64,000 nt of DNA from Corythucha ciliata (Eukaryota > Arthropoda > Insecta > Hemiptera > Tingidae), in the NCBI GenBank assembly GCA_038030265.1, contig CM075938.1, positions 48,477,189 to 48,541,188 on the forward strand, given 5' to 3'. This document shows positions 1 through 11,961 of the stretch, in pieces (the stretch's first letter is position 1; the number at the start of each line of letters is the position of its first letter). The notes below the pieces were generated by a model. The model saw only the letters and a program-made list of their open reading frames with translations, was not told where the DNA came from and ran no database searches. A program made the translations under genes and the position numbers.

Positions 1-660
1 TTGTGTTGTGTATTTTTGGGTATGTTTCTTCAGGGGTCGATCCTCTGATAGCAAAGAGAAAAACAGGGCCTAAAAAATCACGAACGTTAATTTCACATAA
101 TAATCGCTCGCAAGCAAGAAACAAACTAATTCAGAAACATTACATGTACCAGCACTGCGAATGAGAAGACCTGTGGTTCGAGCACAGCGAACTTCATGAG
201 TGTGGCGGATTTTGTTAAAATCCTTGTTTCGCAGTCTCAAGAGACGGAGCGGCTCTTTCTGAACTCGTGACTGTCTCGCCCATGTAAAATTTTCCTAGTA
301 TGTTGATGGAACGCGATCAGGGCCACTTATTTGAGAAAATAAACACCAAAATACACTTGAAAACACGGCTACGTGCCACGAACGATGACATTTACAATGT
401 AATCGTTTGAACATCAAGTCGTCCACGCTTTGAGAACGAGAGTGTTGACGAGTTTGATTTAGTTTTTACCGAAAAAAAATTTCCCGAAATACTCCTTGTT
501 CATTCTAACTCGGGCTCTTTTTTTGTAATTTTGCATTAATCTCAGGGGGGAGGTGAGCATTTTTGTTGATAACCTGACGATGTAGAGGTAAATTCAAGGT
601 TCTGAAGTTGTACTTTGGCGGCCATATTTGTGACAACCCTTCTCCCCAGACCATTCAGGC
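1..660. other. Non-coding sequence, nothing recognised
   Basis: No reading frame with recognisable homology, no RNA gene and no repeat shared with the rest of the window could be identified. The sequence is AT-rich with scattered homopolymers. Confidence 0.5.
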
Positions 661-1210
661 TTTCTCCAGTTATTTACCTCTATGCGGGCTATAGATACGA
701 GCATTGAGGTAGGAACAAGTGGAGGGAGTGAAACGCGTTTTTCGTGAAGCCGGGTTTTCCGCCATTACTACACACCATATGTTATCAGGTCTCACCCAAC
801 AAAAACATTGACAATTTGATACTTGATCAGTGAAAAAGCGATAAATTCCCGTCCCGTCCACTCAAGGTTAAGGAAACTTTACAGACGAGTAGACGCGTAC
901 GGCGCCATGTTCGGTTCTTATCAGTTTAATAAGAATTTTTGGGGGGTGGTTTGCTGACATTCCCAAAACATCAACAAAAGGTGGATTTTACAAGACTGAT
1001 AATTGATAAGAGCGAACATGTCATCCGTGATTACCTGTCTGATTATAGGTTCTCTTGTAATATGCACAATATGTATGTAATATAACAGTAGGTGTGTACG
1101 TAATGGCGGATAACCCGGCTTCATATGTTTGTACATTAAAAAAGCCTTTCTCTCTCCACTTGTTCCTACCTCCATAGATACGAGCATACCTCTGTAGTCT
1201 ACATCAATAT
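660..1210. repeat. Foldback/DNA-element remnant with inverted arms
   Basis: Bases about 702-770 read as the reverse complement of about 1098-1173. The shared words are GAGGTAGGAACAAGTGGAG and GAAGCCGGGTTNTCCGCCATTAC, at roughly 80% identity by eye. The arms enclose one copy of the dispersed repeat at 870-1071. ATACGAGCAT occurs at both edges. Class II or foldback origin is inferred; no transposase is visible. Confidence 0.55.
870..1071. repeat. Dispersed repeat family, copy 1
   Basis: This block runs from AGACGAGTAGACGCGTACGG through GACTGATAATTGATAAGAGC to AATATGCACAATAT. It recurs at 1427-1609 and partly at 46447-46608. The short open frames in it (for example minus-strand 921-1241) are shared only with these copies and look like by-products of the repeat. 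Confidence 0.8.
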
Positions 1211-1426
1211 ACATTGTACTGACCTTTTTTTCTGGCGCCATTTAACCATGTAGAGGGTTATAAGACAGATAGCAGGTTAGTTTATTCAATTAAGTCCCGC
1301 GTCTTTCAATTAAGTCCCAGCGTCTTCTTTCTACCGTACAGAATTTAATTATTGTGGAGTGGGAGTGAATAATGAGTTTACTAAGTCCCACGCTTTTGAT
1401 GTAGGGATAAACTTGCGCCGTAGTAT

Positions 1427-1609
1427 TAAGGAACCTTTAAAGACGAGTAGACGCATACGCCGCCATGCTCGCTCTTATCAGTTTAATCAGAGCTCCACAA
1501 AGCATCAACTAAAGGTGGATTTAACAAGACTGATAATTGATAAGAACGAACATAGCGTCTGTGATTTTACCTGTCTGATTATAGGTTCTCTTGTAATATG
1601 CACAATATT
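1427..1609. repeat. Dispersed repeat family, copy 2
   Basis: Second copy of the repeat at 870-1071 in the same orientation, about 90% identical by eye (AGACGAGTAGACGCATACGC through AATATGCACAATAT). No coding capacity can be supported. Confidence 0.8.
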
Positions 1610-1829
1610 TTTTAATCCACTACCTTCAAAAACTTGCAAAGTCATAAGGATGGCCAACCCAGGGCCCGCTGGCCAAGAAGTGGCTAGCTCAGCCATTCAC
1701 AATGGCCAGCCCATGGCCTACCCTACGGTGATAAATTATCATTTTTAATGTTGGAATTCGCGCTACCTCGTATGCGGCTAATCCCCCGTTAAGTGCGCCC
1801 AATTAATACAGACCAAAATTGAAAATAAC

Positions 1830-2960
1830 GCTAATTTTGGGCTGAAATTGTGATGAATTAAGCCTAAAATTACGAAAACGTGAATTCTCTGCTTATTCAG
1901 AACGCAAGTTCGTTGCTCAATCTGAAAAAACGCTAATTCATGGCTAAAAGTGAAAAAAAAACGCTAATTCGCGGGGAAAATTAAGACATCGCTACTTGAC
2001 AATTTTCAGCTTGTGAAGGCAAGTTCGTGGCTCAAACTGCGAAAAAACGCTTATCCATAGCTAAACGCAGAACAAATCCCGCTAATCCGCAGCTAAAATT
2101 AAGAAAATTTGATAATTCATGGATGAAATAGAGAAAAATCTCTGATTAGCGGCTGAAATAATGAAAAACACGAACTCACTGCAAAAATGGCTAAAATGGA
2201 GAAAAATATCTAATTCATCGATAAAATTGAGAAACAGCGCTGAAGTAAAGAAAACGCTAGTTCGCGGATTAAATGGAGAAAACGTAGATTCGCAGCTTCT
2301 AAAGGTAACTTCGTGCCAGAAAGTGAAAAAAAAATCACTAATCCGCGACCAAACTTCAGAAAAAGCGTTAGGTAATTCGCGGCTACAATGAGAAAAACGC
2401 TAATTTGCGGCTAAAATCAAGAGCATAGGCTAATTGGAGGGTTAATTTGATAGAAATTAACAAATTCTCAGAAAATTGAGATATCATGAAAAACACGCGA
2501 ATTCCCTGCAAAATGTAATTCTCGGCTGAGATGGTGAAAAATCGCTAATTCGCGGCTAAAATGGGAAGAAATCGGTCGTTCGCCGATAAAATTGAGAAGA
2601 CGCATTGACTTGTGAAAAAAAAACGCTAATTCGCGGTTAAAATGGAGAAAACGCGCATTACGCGGCTTATTCTGAAGGTAACTTTTCGTGGCTGAAAGTG
2701 GACAAAATCGCTAATCCACGGCTAAATGAATGTAATTCGCGAATAAAATTCGGGAAAAAATCGTTAATTCGCAGCGAAAATTGGGAAACAAAACTCTCAT
2801 TGATGGCTCGCTAGGAGGCTACAATTAGGTGAAACAAGAAAAATGGCTATTTATGGAGTTAAATTGAGAACATTTGCTATTTCACAGAAATAAGTTGAGT
2901 GAATGCCAAGTCGCCGCTTCCGGTGACAACTTCGTGGCTAAAATGAGGAAGTTTCTTGGG
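1830..2960. repeat. Degenerate A-rich tandem array
   Basis: A short motif built on GCTAATTCGCGGCTAAAATT followed by GAGAAAAA recurs about every 30-40 bp with many substitutions and indels. The same motif family fills 42540-43970, inside a hAT-like element. The 76-codon open frame at 2161-2391 lies wholly in the array and is not treated as a gene. Confidence 0.75.
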
Positions 2961-4309
2961 CCTGAAGTCTGAGTTCATTCATAAATCTATTTTTTAAGGT
3001 TTATTTACACTGAAATAGAGCATAAATCGTAATCCGTTCGTAAAATAAGCCAACAGTTGATAAATACGCGATTTTTGAAGTTTCAGGTCATTTCAAACAC
3101 GCCAGCTAGCATGTTTGTGTCATCAGTGACTTCCGAAAAAAAACAATCACCTGTAAAGCCGCCTTCACATGCAAGCTTTAAAAAGCTGAGCGTGCTCAGA
3201 GAAGCTGTTAAGAAAGCCTAAACTACGTGTATACATACCAAATTTTCGTGTGTCGTCCATACTCGTTAACTTTCTACTCTAGAAAGTTGACGACACATGA
3301 AAACTTGTTTTAGATAATGGTCCTGATGATGGCCTAGACAGGCTGAAAATCGATTCGACCAATAAATAAGTAAAAACAACTTTTTGTGGAGGGACAAGGG
3401 ACAACAACTGTATCACCCGGACGTCTGAATAACTCCACGACAACATGGCCAATGACAAGTTTAATGATAAATTCAAGTACTCGTATAGGACGCACTTCAG
3501 AACTGAGCCTCGTGCGCGGCCATTATACAACAGTCAGTGCACTACTTGGGCTCCCACTACGAATATGCTAGGATCGAAATGGGCTTTTTTAACAGCACGG
3601 TGGCGGAGGGGAGGGGGTTCCTTGGTGGTTTAAAAGCGGCGGCCCGATCAAAGATTAAAAAAATGTCTCTCTCCCTCTTCTTTCCAAAAATCAATTGGTC
3701 AAAACAGTCATGTTGCAAAGAGCTCATACGCTCGTTTGATGGGTGGATTGATTAGGATCTGGGGGGGGGGGTGTACTTTTACAACGACACGGCGCTGTCC
3801 TGCGGAGTGAGAGAGAGAAAAAATCCACTTTTTCAGGCTTGAAAAACGAGAAACGTCTTTATTAACATGAGACCCTCCTGATCACCGTGTCTGTGTCGGC
3901 ATGAGTTGTATTTTTTGCCCCCCCCCCTCATCCCTCCACCTCCGTGTTCAACTATAGCGTTGGCCGTTAAAGGGCGGATACACGAGACGATCGATTTTGT
4001 ACGTGCTTCAAGCTTAATTGAAATAATTAACCTGAAAGCTTTTAATTAAGATTTGTGGTGGAGGGGGAGGAGGAGATGAATGCTCATTCCTCACGCAAAA
4101 TATTTACGAAAAGCGATCAGTCGTTTTATGGTAATATGACCGGTTGAGGAACGAATTAAAGGTAATAACCAGGGTGGTGAGGGGTGTAATGTATTCGGGG
4201 GGGGGGGGACCTCACTTATGAATTATACAGTTCATATCCTAATAATGCACACTGAAAAAGTACTGCATGCCTACTCAAGTGCTCCTTCTGTTTAAGGTAC
4301 TTCCATGTT
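2961..4309. other. Non-coding sequence, nothing recognised
   Basis: No supported gene. Poly-G/poly-C tracts (about 3762-3770, 3919-3928, 4198-4208) and purine-rich stretches are the only notable content. The short overlapping frames at 3279-3755 have no recognisable motif. Confidence 0.5.
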
Positions 4310-4418
4310 GCGAGAGTGGTTCCCGACTTCCATTGGGTGAATAAATAAAGAAAAATGATAATCTTTTTCTAATTTTTCTTTATTTATTCACCCAATGGAA
4401 GTCGGTAACCACTCTCGC
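4310..4418. repeat. Near-perfect long hairpin (46-bp arms, 17-nt loop)
   Basis: Bases 4310-4355 (GCGAGAGTGGTTCCCGACTT...) are the reverse complement of 4373-4418 with one mismatch, leaving a 17-nt loop. It could be a very small foldback MITE or a hairpin-RNA locus; sequence alone does not decide. Confidence 0.85.
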
Positions 4419-6799
4419 GCCATTTCTTCAGAAAATACCCCCTCCCCCCCAGTGAATTACTTAATTCGTGAATCTCATAAATTGACTTCCTCCGTGTTTA
4501 CTTCTTTGAAAAGTCAGAGGAGTCTATAGCCTCACACGACAGTCCTACAAGCCCCCACGCCCCAGACCAACCATAGGCAAAGCGATGAAGTGCCGTCAAC
4601 TCGAATAAAAAGCTACTAATTGCTAACGATAACACGGAGATTAATTTTAATCTCCAATCGTGTTTTATAAAACCGGGCTAATTGATGCATCAGTACCAGC
4701 GGTATTTATTAATTGATAATCACCTCCTATAACGGGGAGGGAAATACCGTCAGATCGTTAAAATAATAGTGCGTTTACTAGTTTCTGGTTATTAACAAGT
4801 TTATAAGAAAATTCATAGCGGCAATCTTTATAAGAGCCTCGGAAATGCCAATAAGGCAATATAACAATGAATATTTCTTTTCTGTGATAGTTCATGACGG
4901 GCGGGATCACCAAAACAATTTACTTCTCTTCATCCTCCTCGCGACTGAAACCTTGGGAAAACGTGACCGAAATTTATGATGAGCACCAATAAGCTATTTG
5001 TGTTCCCCTCGGCGTAAATGATAGAATCCTGTTGTGTGATGCGACAACTAATTACTTATTTTTTTTACCCGTAATAATTCCTTGAAACTTCAAACAAGAA
5101 ATAAGGGGAAAATGGGCGTAAAATTTTGGAAACCATCAGAAGCCGCTCTGTGGGAAGGGCCAAAGAACAAAGTGATAAAAAAAAGAGAGGGTTCCACAAA
5201 TTGATGTCCAATTAGTTCAGTGTTCGCATGCAGCGCTTCTTTTTTTCCTGGAAAACTTGATTATACCTGGTTTCCACCGCCACCTAATCAATACCTGAGA
5301 AACCTCACTTTCTGTCGCTCAACTCACCCAATGAGGTCCTTTCTCTCTCTTTTTTTTTGCCTCTCTCGTCAGTCTCAAAACAGTAAATTGGAAATGAGTG
5401 ATGAAGTGGTTCGGAGAGAAATAAAAATTTTACCGTCACCCCACCACCATCGAGCATAAAAAGAGGTTCATGCCGCCCGGCCGCGCCATTTCTTGGCAAT
5501 CTTTTTCCACCCAAACTCATCTCATTTTCTTCTTCCTTCTCATCGTTTTATTTTATAATTGGGCGGTAGTTTTGTCACTTCCAATTCTCTTAGGTTATTT
5601 TCCCTAAAAAAAAAATATTTAACTCGGCAATAAAACGGTGAGTGGTGGGCAACATGACCCCCTCCTCCTTGTTTTAATTTCTTAACAACCGTACAAACAA
5701 GTCGGTTAAGGTGTCCCTGATTACTTGCCATAAAGCGAATAATTAAAATTCCAATTTTCAATAAGTAATTAACGATGATTGGCGTTTCTTTTAAATTGTC
5801 AGAAGGTGGTAGAGAATTTTTATAAAAAGGCACAGGGAACATCGACCCTCGTGGATCTCGATCGTGAAAACCCATCAAAATCTTGATAGAAGTCAATAGT
5901 AGTCGTCGTTATTCGAATGAAGGTGTTTTGACCCTTCAGTGAACCAGAGGGGGGAGGGCTCTTTCCCGCCATTTTTTTCCTTTTCAGGCACAGGATGTGT
6001 CTTCTTTTGTAAAAATTGTCTTCTTCCCCAGATTACCTGCCCATCTGTACAATGCTCGGCGAGGGTGCTGATTTTTCACCAGGATGGTCATTACTACTTT
6101 CCGACAGAAAGCTGGGAAATTGTCGACAAATAAAAAAAGTATCGGAGGATGGGTGACTGTGGGAGGGTTGCCCAACTGGCCAAATGCAGGAAGGAAAATA
6201 GAAAGTGAGTGAGAGATAAATTTATGGTATAGGAATAACAATATCGCATCCTGTAACAATTACTCGGATACAAAGTGCAAAAAATAAAGAGATCAAGAGC
6301 TATGATTGAAATTTAGCAATGTAAACTTATCATTAAAGTCGTTGAAAAGGAGAGGGTGAAGAACAAGTGAATAAATAAAGAATATAGTGTGCATAAACGG
6401 AGGAGCAACAAAGAGGTCGGCAGAACTCTGTAGAGAGTGGCTCGAGATGGCCTATGGGCACAGATAACCTCAACAATGGCTTCACTCCATAGATTTGCTG
6501 CAATTCTACATAATAAAATTCGGGATTCCGGAGAGTACCTCGACTTATTGCGTGAGGCTGGAACTATTCCCTTTATCAAAGAAGGGAAATACCCCTGTCA
6601 AGTCAATAAAACTGTAATACAATGTAGTTGTATACAAATTGTATACATACAAGGTAGTCAAGGGAAGGCTTCCGAAATGGCCACTCAACGTTGGATCAAC
6701 TTGGCCTTGTAGAGGCCTTATTACAGCACGCCTCTCTGCAGCAATGCTGTACAAATGGGGTGTTCTTGGACCTTCTTCTACTATACGATGTATAGAGGT
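4419..6799. other. Non-coding sequence, nothing recognised
   Basis: About 2.4 kb with many short frames but no recognisable protein motif, no RNA gene and no shared repeat. Pyrimidine- and purine-rich tracts (for example 5230-5360) are common. It may be intronic or intergenic. Confidence 0.45.
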
Positions 6800-6895
6800 T
6801 GTTGAAGTAGAATATCAAAAGATGTATCGTCATCATATTTAACCAAATGGGGCTTCACCTTGTTTCTTGCTTCACTTGTTTTTGACCCACCTGTA
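6800..6895 (+). repeat. Copia LTR fragment
   Basis: Starts TGTTGAAGTAGAA and matches the start of the LTR at 22950 for about 90 bp (GATGTATCGTCATCAT, CCAAATGGGGCTTCAC, then a CCCACC word). The neighbouring sequence does not match Copia, so this is a fragment or decayed solo LTR of the same family. Confidence 0.75.
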
Positions 6896-6973
6896 GTCCA
6901 GTCAATCTAAGCATAAAAATGCGAAATAAATGCAATAAATATGGGATTTTGTTTTTTTCGGGAATGTGAACAG

Positions 6974-8067
6974 GGGCCCTATTCTTGAAATTGTGAGAAT
7001 TTTGCAATACTGCTTTGAAGGCAATGTTGCTTTGAGAGAAGTGAAAGCAATGTTGTCTGGGATGCAGAGTGTTTCAGTGTTTCAAGAATACCATTTGTTA
7101 GCAATACTGGAATCGGTGCAATAAAATAACCGCGGGGATTCCTTTCTGTTGTGAATTTTTTTAAAAAAATCTCCAAAGCTAGAGCTATGTTTAGAAATTC
7201 TTTGTTAAAATGAGAGTTTTCGACTACAGCAGCGGAGCTCATTATTGTCCATCTAAGCGCCCACATGGGGCAAAGATATCTCGTTGTCGACGTTGAATTA
7301 GCCCCTTTCGACGCCTAAAAAACACCTATCGCTCGTGCCAGCGTATTTTTTCTCGGGGGCGAGACGTCTCCCGCGTCGGCGCCAAATGTGAAAGGCCCCA
7401 TAGAGTTCTATGTATTTTTACTGCAAGAGCCGACGCCGCACCTGGGCGGCTTTTATTTCCTAATGTGCAAGGGGCCTTAGGCTAGTCCCGGGATTCTGGT
7501 CGAAGAACACTGATGGACCTAAATTACATCCAATTTTATGCACAACGAGGACAACTTTTAAACTTCGACTTCATTGCCCAACCCATCTGAGAAATGCTGG
7601 TGAGCGTAATTGTGGCGTGCAGCCCTTCCTTGCCTCCCCACGCATCTTACTGAGCGTTTCTCGTGGGTATGTCGCTGATTCAGCTAGGTCTCTTGCAACT
7701 CATTTTTCGAAGGACGATTAGACGAAATATTCGTTTTTCGAGGGATTCTCTTTTATTTTTACAAACCGCACTCACCGAACAAGAAAGCTCTACTGTGAAA
7801 AATAAATTCCTTCTTGTAAAAAACAAAATGGAAACTCTCGGATTTCCCATGGCAACAGAGAAGGCAATGTTACAATCGAAGCTTTGAAAATTGAAACACC
7901 TATAGGGGGTGTTTCCAAAAAACCACAGAAGGCATTACTGCTTTTGCAACATTGCGACCCAAAGCAGTAGTGCCAAATTCAAGAATACCGCTTCGCAGTG
8001 TTGCTTTCTCAAAAAGGCAATAACGCAATCGAAACTAGTGTTGCCAAGGCGTTCAAGAATAAGGCCC
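6974..8067. mobile_element. Harbinger-like non-autonomous element A
   Basis: The ends are inverted: GGGCCCTATTCTTGAA at the left and GGGCCTTATTCTTGAA on the opposite strand at the right. CAG flanks both ends (6971-6973 and 8068-8070) as a 3-bp target duplication. Subterminal TTCAAGAATA and GCAATRTTG motifs recur inside. No transposase frame is visible, so it would depend on a partner. PIF/Harbinger-type assignment rests on the 3-bp duplication and GGGCC-TATTC ends; Harbinger usually duplicates TWA, so the superfamily is inferred. Confidence 0.75.
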
Positions 8068-8245
8068 CAGGAGGGTCCCCTGATCACTGTCTAATAAAGT
8101 CCCGAGCTGAATCACCTGCCCCAGACGGAGGGGGGGGGGTCGTTTAAAGGTACCCTTTCGTGATTTTTCGCCTGTATCAAAAAAACGGTGCGTCTTAAGC
8201 TTAGTACACACTGAGACTCTTTGAGTCGATTCATGTTGCGACTCA
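8068..8245. other. Spacer between the two Harbinger-like elements
   Basis: Contains a poly-G run (8131-8139) and a piece of the CACACTGAGACTCTTTGAG repeat also found at 12664 and 12810. Element B is inserted in that repeat. Confidence 0.5.
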
Positions 8246-10221
8246 GGGCCGTATTCAGAAACCAACCTTTACGTCCCCTTAGGAGCTCCTTTAGTTAAGG
8301 TTCCTTTAGCGATTCCTTTAAAAATCGTATTCAGAAACGTTCCTTTAGAGTTCCTCGGCAGTTCCTTTAGCTAAAGGGGCCTTAAAGCAAATAAACAATG
8401 AAAATATGCTTTTAATGGTGACTGTACGCTTTATCATGTGAAACCTCTCGCTATTTACGCCTTCAAAAGCACATTAGTTATCAAAATTGTATGAAATGCC
8501 AGCCTATTAACATTGCGTAATTTTAATTTATTGATGAGCGTGGACAAGTTCAAGATCGAAGAGAACCGTAAAGTTTGTGCGGAAAGCGGCCATTGTCCCA
8601 CAAGGGAATGCCCTGCTGGAGACTGCGTGATCGAGCAACGGCTACGGTTCTATTTTGGAAAATTCGACTGCTGTCAATCGAATGTAGCCAATGACAACGT
8701 CTACAAATTCCATCCTTGGGCCGCAAAACACAACTACTTTGAGACTCATCCAGACTCCTGTCACCTACGGAGACTTTAAGCGGAGTATATGTGCACAATA
8801 ATTGCAGCCGACGACACCGGGGAAACCAACCAATCTGAAAAATGGAAAGGATGATTCTCTCACTCTTTGGCCACTAGGAAAATATATAAGCTGTTTTGTT
8901 AGCCCCGCTATGCTTTCACTTCCTTTATGTTCACGATACCACCGGCGTCACCGGTTGGCTGACCCCTCGTAGGTCACAAAACTGTCTGCGAGGGCCGTTG
9001 CTCGGTACCTACGAGGAATGAGTTTGTCCAGTGAATTTCGAAGGAAATGTGACGCTCTTCAACTTGTGACTCAGAAGACGTTTTCGTGGAACGCGCAGTA
9101 TTCGAGTGATAGACAAAAATCCGTTTAAAACTCCGGGGGAAAAACGCAGTTTTCTGCCCCCACTGAAGTTCTAAAGAGGAGTTTTGGATGAAAGAGAAGC
9201 CTTTTAGCTCCAGGGGGCCTCACGAGGTGGCGCCGACAACGATGAGCGAGGGCTTTCGAGCACCCTTGCGACTGGGGCCTTATTCCGAACGGTCGGGAAG
9301 AAAATGCCGCAAGAGGGATCCAGGAACCCCGTATAAGAAATAACATTACCCCTTCGTGAGAACCACACTTGCGGCATTTTTTCCTGACACCTCTGACCAG
9401 CCCGCACTGGTACTGGCACTGGGGTCTTTTCCTGGCCCCAGCTCCGGCCGCGGTAGTGAGCTAGAGGTCGAAACGGTGCCACTCACCGTGCACTTTGACG
9501 AAATAATTATTTTCAGGCCTATAAATTATTTATTTTGGCCTAGGTTCCAATCCCGTACAAAACGAAAATAATGAAATAGATAGGACGGTCACACTTGAAA
9601 CACAAGGGGAGACACAACACAAAAAAGATAAATTGACAAATCGTGGTATGGGACCGTCACTTGAAGATTTCCCGTCGCGCAAATTCTCAGTAATTTGTGA
9701 AAGTTTGACAGCCGTAGAGAAACTTGAACCCTTCAGTCGGTCGACGCTCGACGGATCAAAATCACAACGTTTCAAACAGTCTGATCTGACCGAAACGAGA
9801 CCTTTTGGAGAACCGAACTGGATTCAGATAGTGTGCTTCTTCTGTGTCGCTCATTACGCCATTGGAGATCCGAAATAAGATTGAGCGAGTCGAAAAACAC
9901 AATAAATTCTTCCATTTCTCACATTTACCGAGGGAAAATAATTACAGTAGAAACACTACAACACAATACAAGGCTTAAAGGAACTGTAAAGGAAGCTCCC
10001 GAGCTTCCTTAGAGTTATCATAAGTATAACCAGCAAATAACATTCTTTAAAGGAACCACGAAGGTAAAAGTGGCTTTGTGAATACAATTTTTTCATGCCT
10101 TAAAGAACTCCTTTACAGTTCCTTAGCCAATGCGGATAAGGTTGGTTTCTGAATACAAATTCCTGCTATAAGGAGCCACAAAGGTTAAGGTCTCGTAAAG
10201 GCGCGTTTCTGAATACGGCCC
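8246..10221. mobile_element. Harbinger-like non-autonomous element B
   Basis: The two ends share a perfect 17-bp inverted repeat, GGGCCGTATTCAGAAAC, flanked by TCA on both sides (8243-8245 and 10222-10224). Partial copies of the terminal motif (ATTCAGAAAC near 8330, TTTCTGAATAC near 10145) and many TCCTTTA words form complex subterminal repeats, as transposase-binding regions often do. The 1976-bp interior has frames at 8513-8779, 9356-9571 and 9633-9878, but none resembles a Harbinger nuclease or Myb-like protein. It is probably non-autonomous. Confidence 0.8.
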
Positions 10222-10224
10222 TCA

Positions 10225-10575
10225 GAGTCCGGGCTGCGTAGATTCATGTTCCGATTCAACTTTGCAACAAAGAATCGTCTCCACACATGTTTCATATCTC
10301 TTAATGCCCGCAGTTTCTATGGAAACTTGAAATTTCGCTCTGGCCGCTGGCGGATGGGAAGAGTGAATATTTTTAATTATACATATGCACATTCCTATCA
10401 AGGTCTTGCATTCCTATCCCAGAAATAATAAATTTCGATACGGTAACTTGGTGAAATTAGAATATTTTTAGAAATTGTTTCTCTTCCCTTCCTCTCATTA
10501 AACTAACATTGTTTGTGTCCCACCAGAAAGGCAGAAACGGGCCATGCTGAAAGAAACATCACTTAGGCCCGTGGC
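10225..10575. other. Non-coding sequence, nothing recognised
   Basis: Continues the sequence interrupted by element B (GATTCATGTTCCGATTC). No gene is supported. Confidence 0.4.
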
Positions 10576-10966
10576 CAGTGTCGGATCCACCATTTTATCA
10601 AGGGGGGGGTCGAAGCAAAAATTTTCTCCTCCCTGGTAGGAGGGGGGAGGGATGAGATTGCACACCGCCAGTCAAACAGAAAGATATAGTAGCCACTTCT
10701 TCTGATTTTTCGGTTTCTTTTCCTGGAAGAATGATATCAAAATCTTCGGTTGGGGGGGGGGGGTCCTTTACCCAGCCAGTGGTTTCATATGAATTTTCCC
10801 GCTTCTTTATTTGTAGTGATGTGATAACTGTCGATTCAAATTTATAATTGCATTCATTTTCTTACCTCTATTTTTCATTTTTTGTATTTCTTTCTTATTT
10901 TAAACTATTATTCTGACCTTAAGGGGGGTTTTTGTCCCCCAACCCCCCACCGTGGATCGGCCACTA
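10576..10966. mobile_element. hAT-like MITE (391 bp)
   Basis: The left end CAGTGTCGGATCCAC matches the complement of the right end, TAGTGGCCGATCCAC (13 of 15). The flanks are CCCGTGGC (10568-10575) and CCCGTGGG (10967-10974), an 8-bp duplication with one change. Eight-bp duplications and YAGTG ends are typical of hAT elements. The interior has G-runs and is AT-rich, with no transposase. Confidence 0.75.
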
Positions 10967-11669
10967 CCCGTGGGCTATCTCGACCAGGGCGAACTGGGGA
11001 AATGGGATCAGTCGGCCACTCATAAGAGCGGTTGTTGGGGAGGGGGTTTGCGGATTGTGAAAAACGCCCAGAGGTTCATACAATTTTATCTTAGAGCCCG
11101 CCTGGGAGAATACTGTGCCGAGCAGTTCAGTTCTCATGCTCATGGGGAAGGAGCGTTTCTCATGACGGACGGATGATGCAGTGAGGAAATAGACAATGAA
11201 GATGAAGGACTGCCAGACACATGCAACACCGGGTTACCGGCCCGTTAGTGACTGTCAGCGGATGTACTGACTGCCCACGGTGTGGACCACGCGAAAGTGG
11301 GCGTTGTCAGGTGAGACTGTGGGTGGCGGACGGGTACTCTGAAAAGAGAATAGAGTTTCACTCTGCATTAGCATCCAAGTACGACAATGAATACTGGACA
11401 GGATGTGAAACTGGAAGTTGATGCCGGAACTTGAGAGAATTGAACTGGAGGGACCCAGGAATCAGGAATCGAGTTTTTTATCGTGCTTGCCAATCCTTGG
11501 GCAAACGTGGTGAATCGACGTGCTGAAATTTTGTTGGATAGCTGGGACGCGCTGCTTATTGAGGAGGAGGGATTCCAACTTGTTAGCGATGATCAGTATA
11601 AAGTGGGCAGTGGAAAATAAATATATGCATGGCTGTTTAGGTTTGGTTTGAATTACAAGGGCACGTATC
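10967..11669. other. Non-coding sequence, nothing recognised
   Basis: Two short frames (10952-11176 and 11221-11421) have no recognisable motif. No repeat partner was found in the window. Confidence 0.4.
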
Positions 11670-11961
11670 AAAATCACGGGGCTTGCAAAAGCTTGTTGTA
11701 TGTCCTCTATGAATTCGAGAGTTTGCTCACTACTCCACAACACAATAAACTCGGGAGCAAAAATTAGAACTCAATAGTTCTGTTCCAACGAGAACGAGGT
11801 GTTTCGAATATATGTTTGGAACAGAAATTTAAGATTATTAGTACTACATTTTATTGGCTGTTCTCATGGGAACTCTGCTCCGAACATGTTCCAAACACCT
11901 TGCCAGAACAAACACCTATTCACTCAATTGATGACAACTACGAATAAATGCACGTGCTGGG
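11670..11961 (-). repeat. Inverted copy of the Copia 5' end (left arm)
   Basis: This 292-bp segment is the near-perfect reverse complement of 13096-13385. On the minus strand it carries the same sequence upstream of the Copia gag and its first codons (MLWSSEQTLEFIEDIQQAF), then diverges at 11669. Spacer between arms is 1134 bp. It is either a second truncated insertion or an inverted duplication. Confidence 0.9.

Noticed and set aside
7250..7480. Nested mini-element inside Harbinger-like element A
   Set aside because: GGCCCC-type words occur at suggestive places but inverted ends and a duplication could not be aligned convincingly.
8513..8779. 88-codon Cys-rich frame inside Harbinger-like element B
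   Set aside because: No transposase, Myb-like or zinc-finger spacing can be recognised; it is shadowed by an equally long frame on the other strand.
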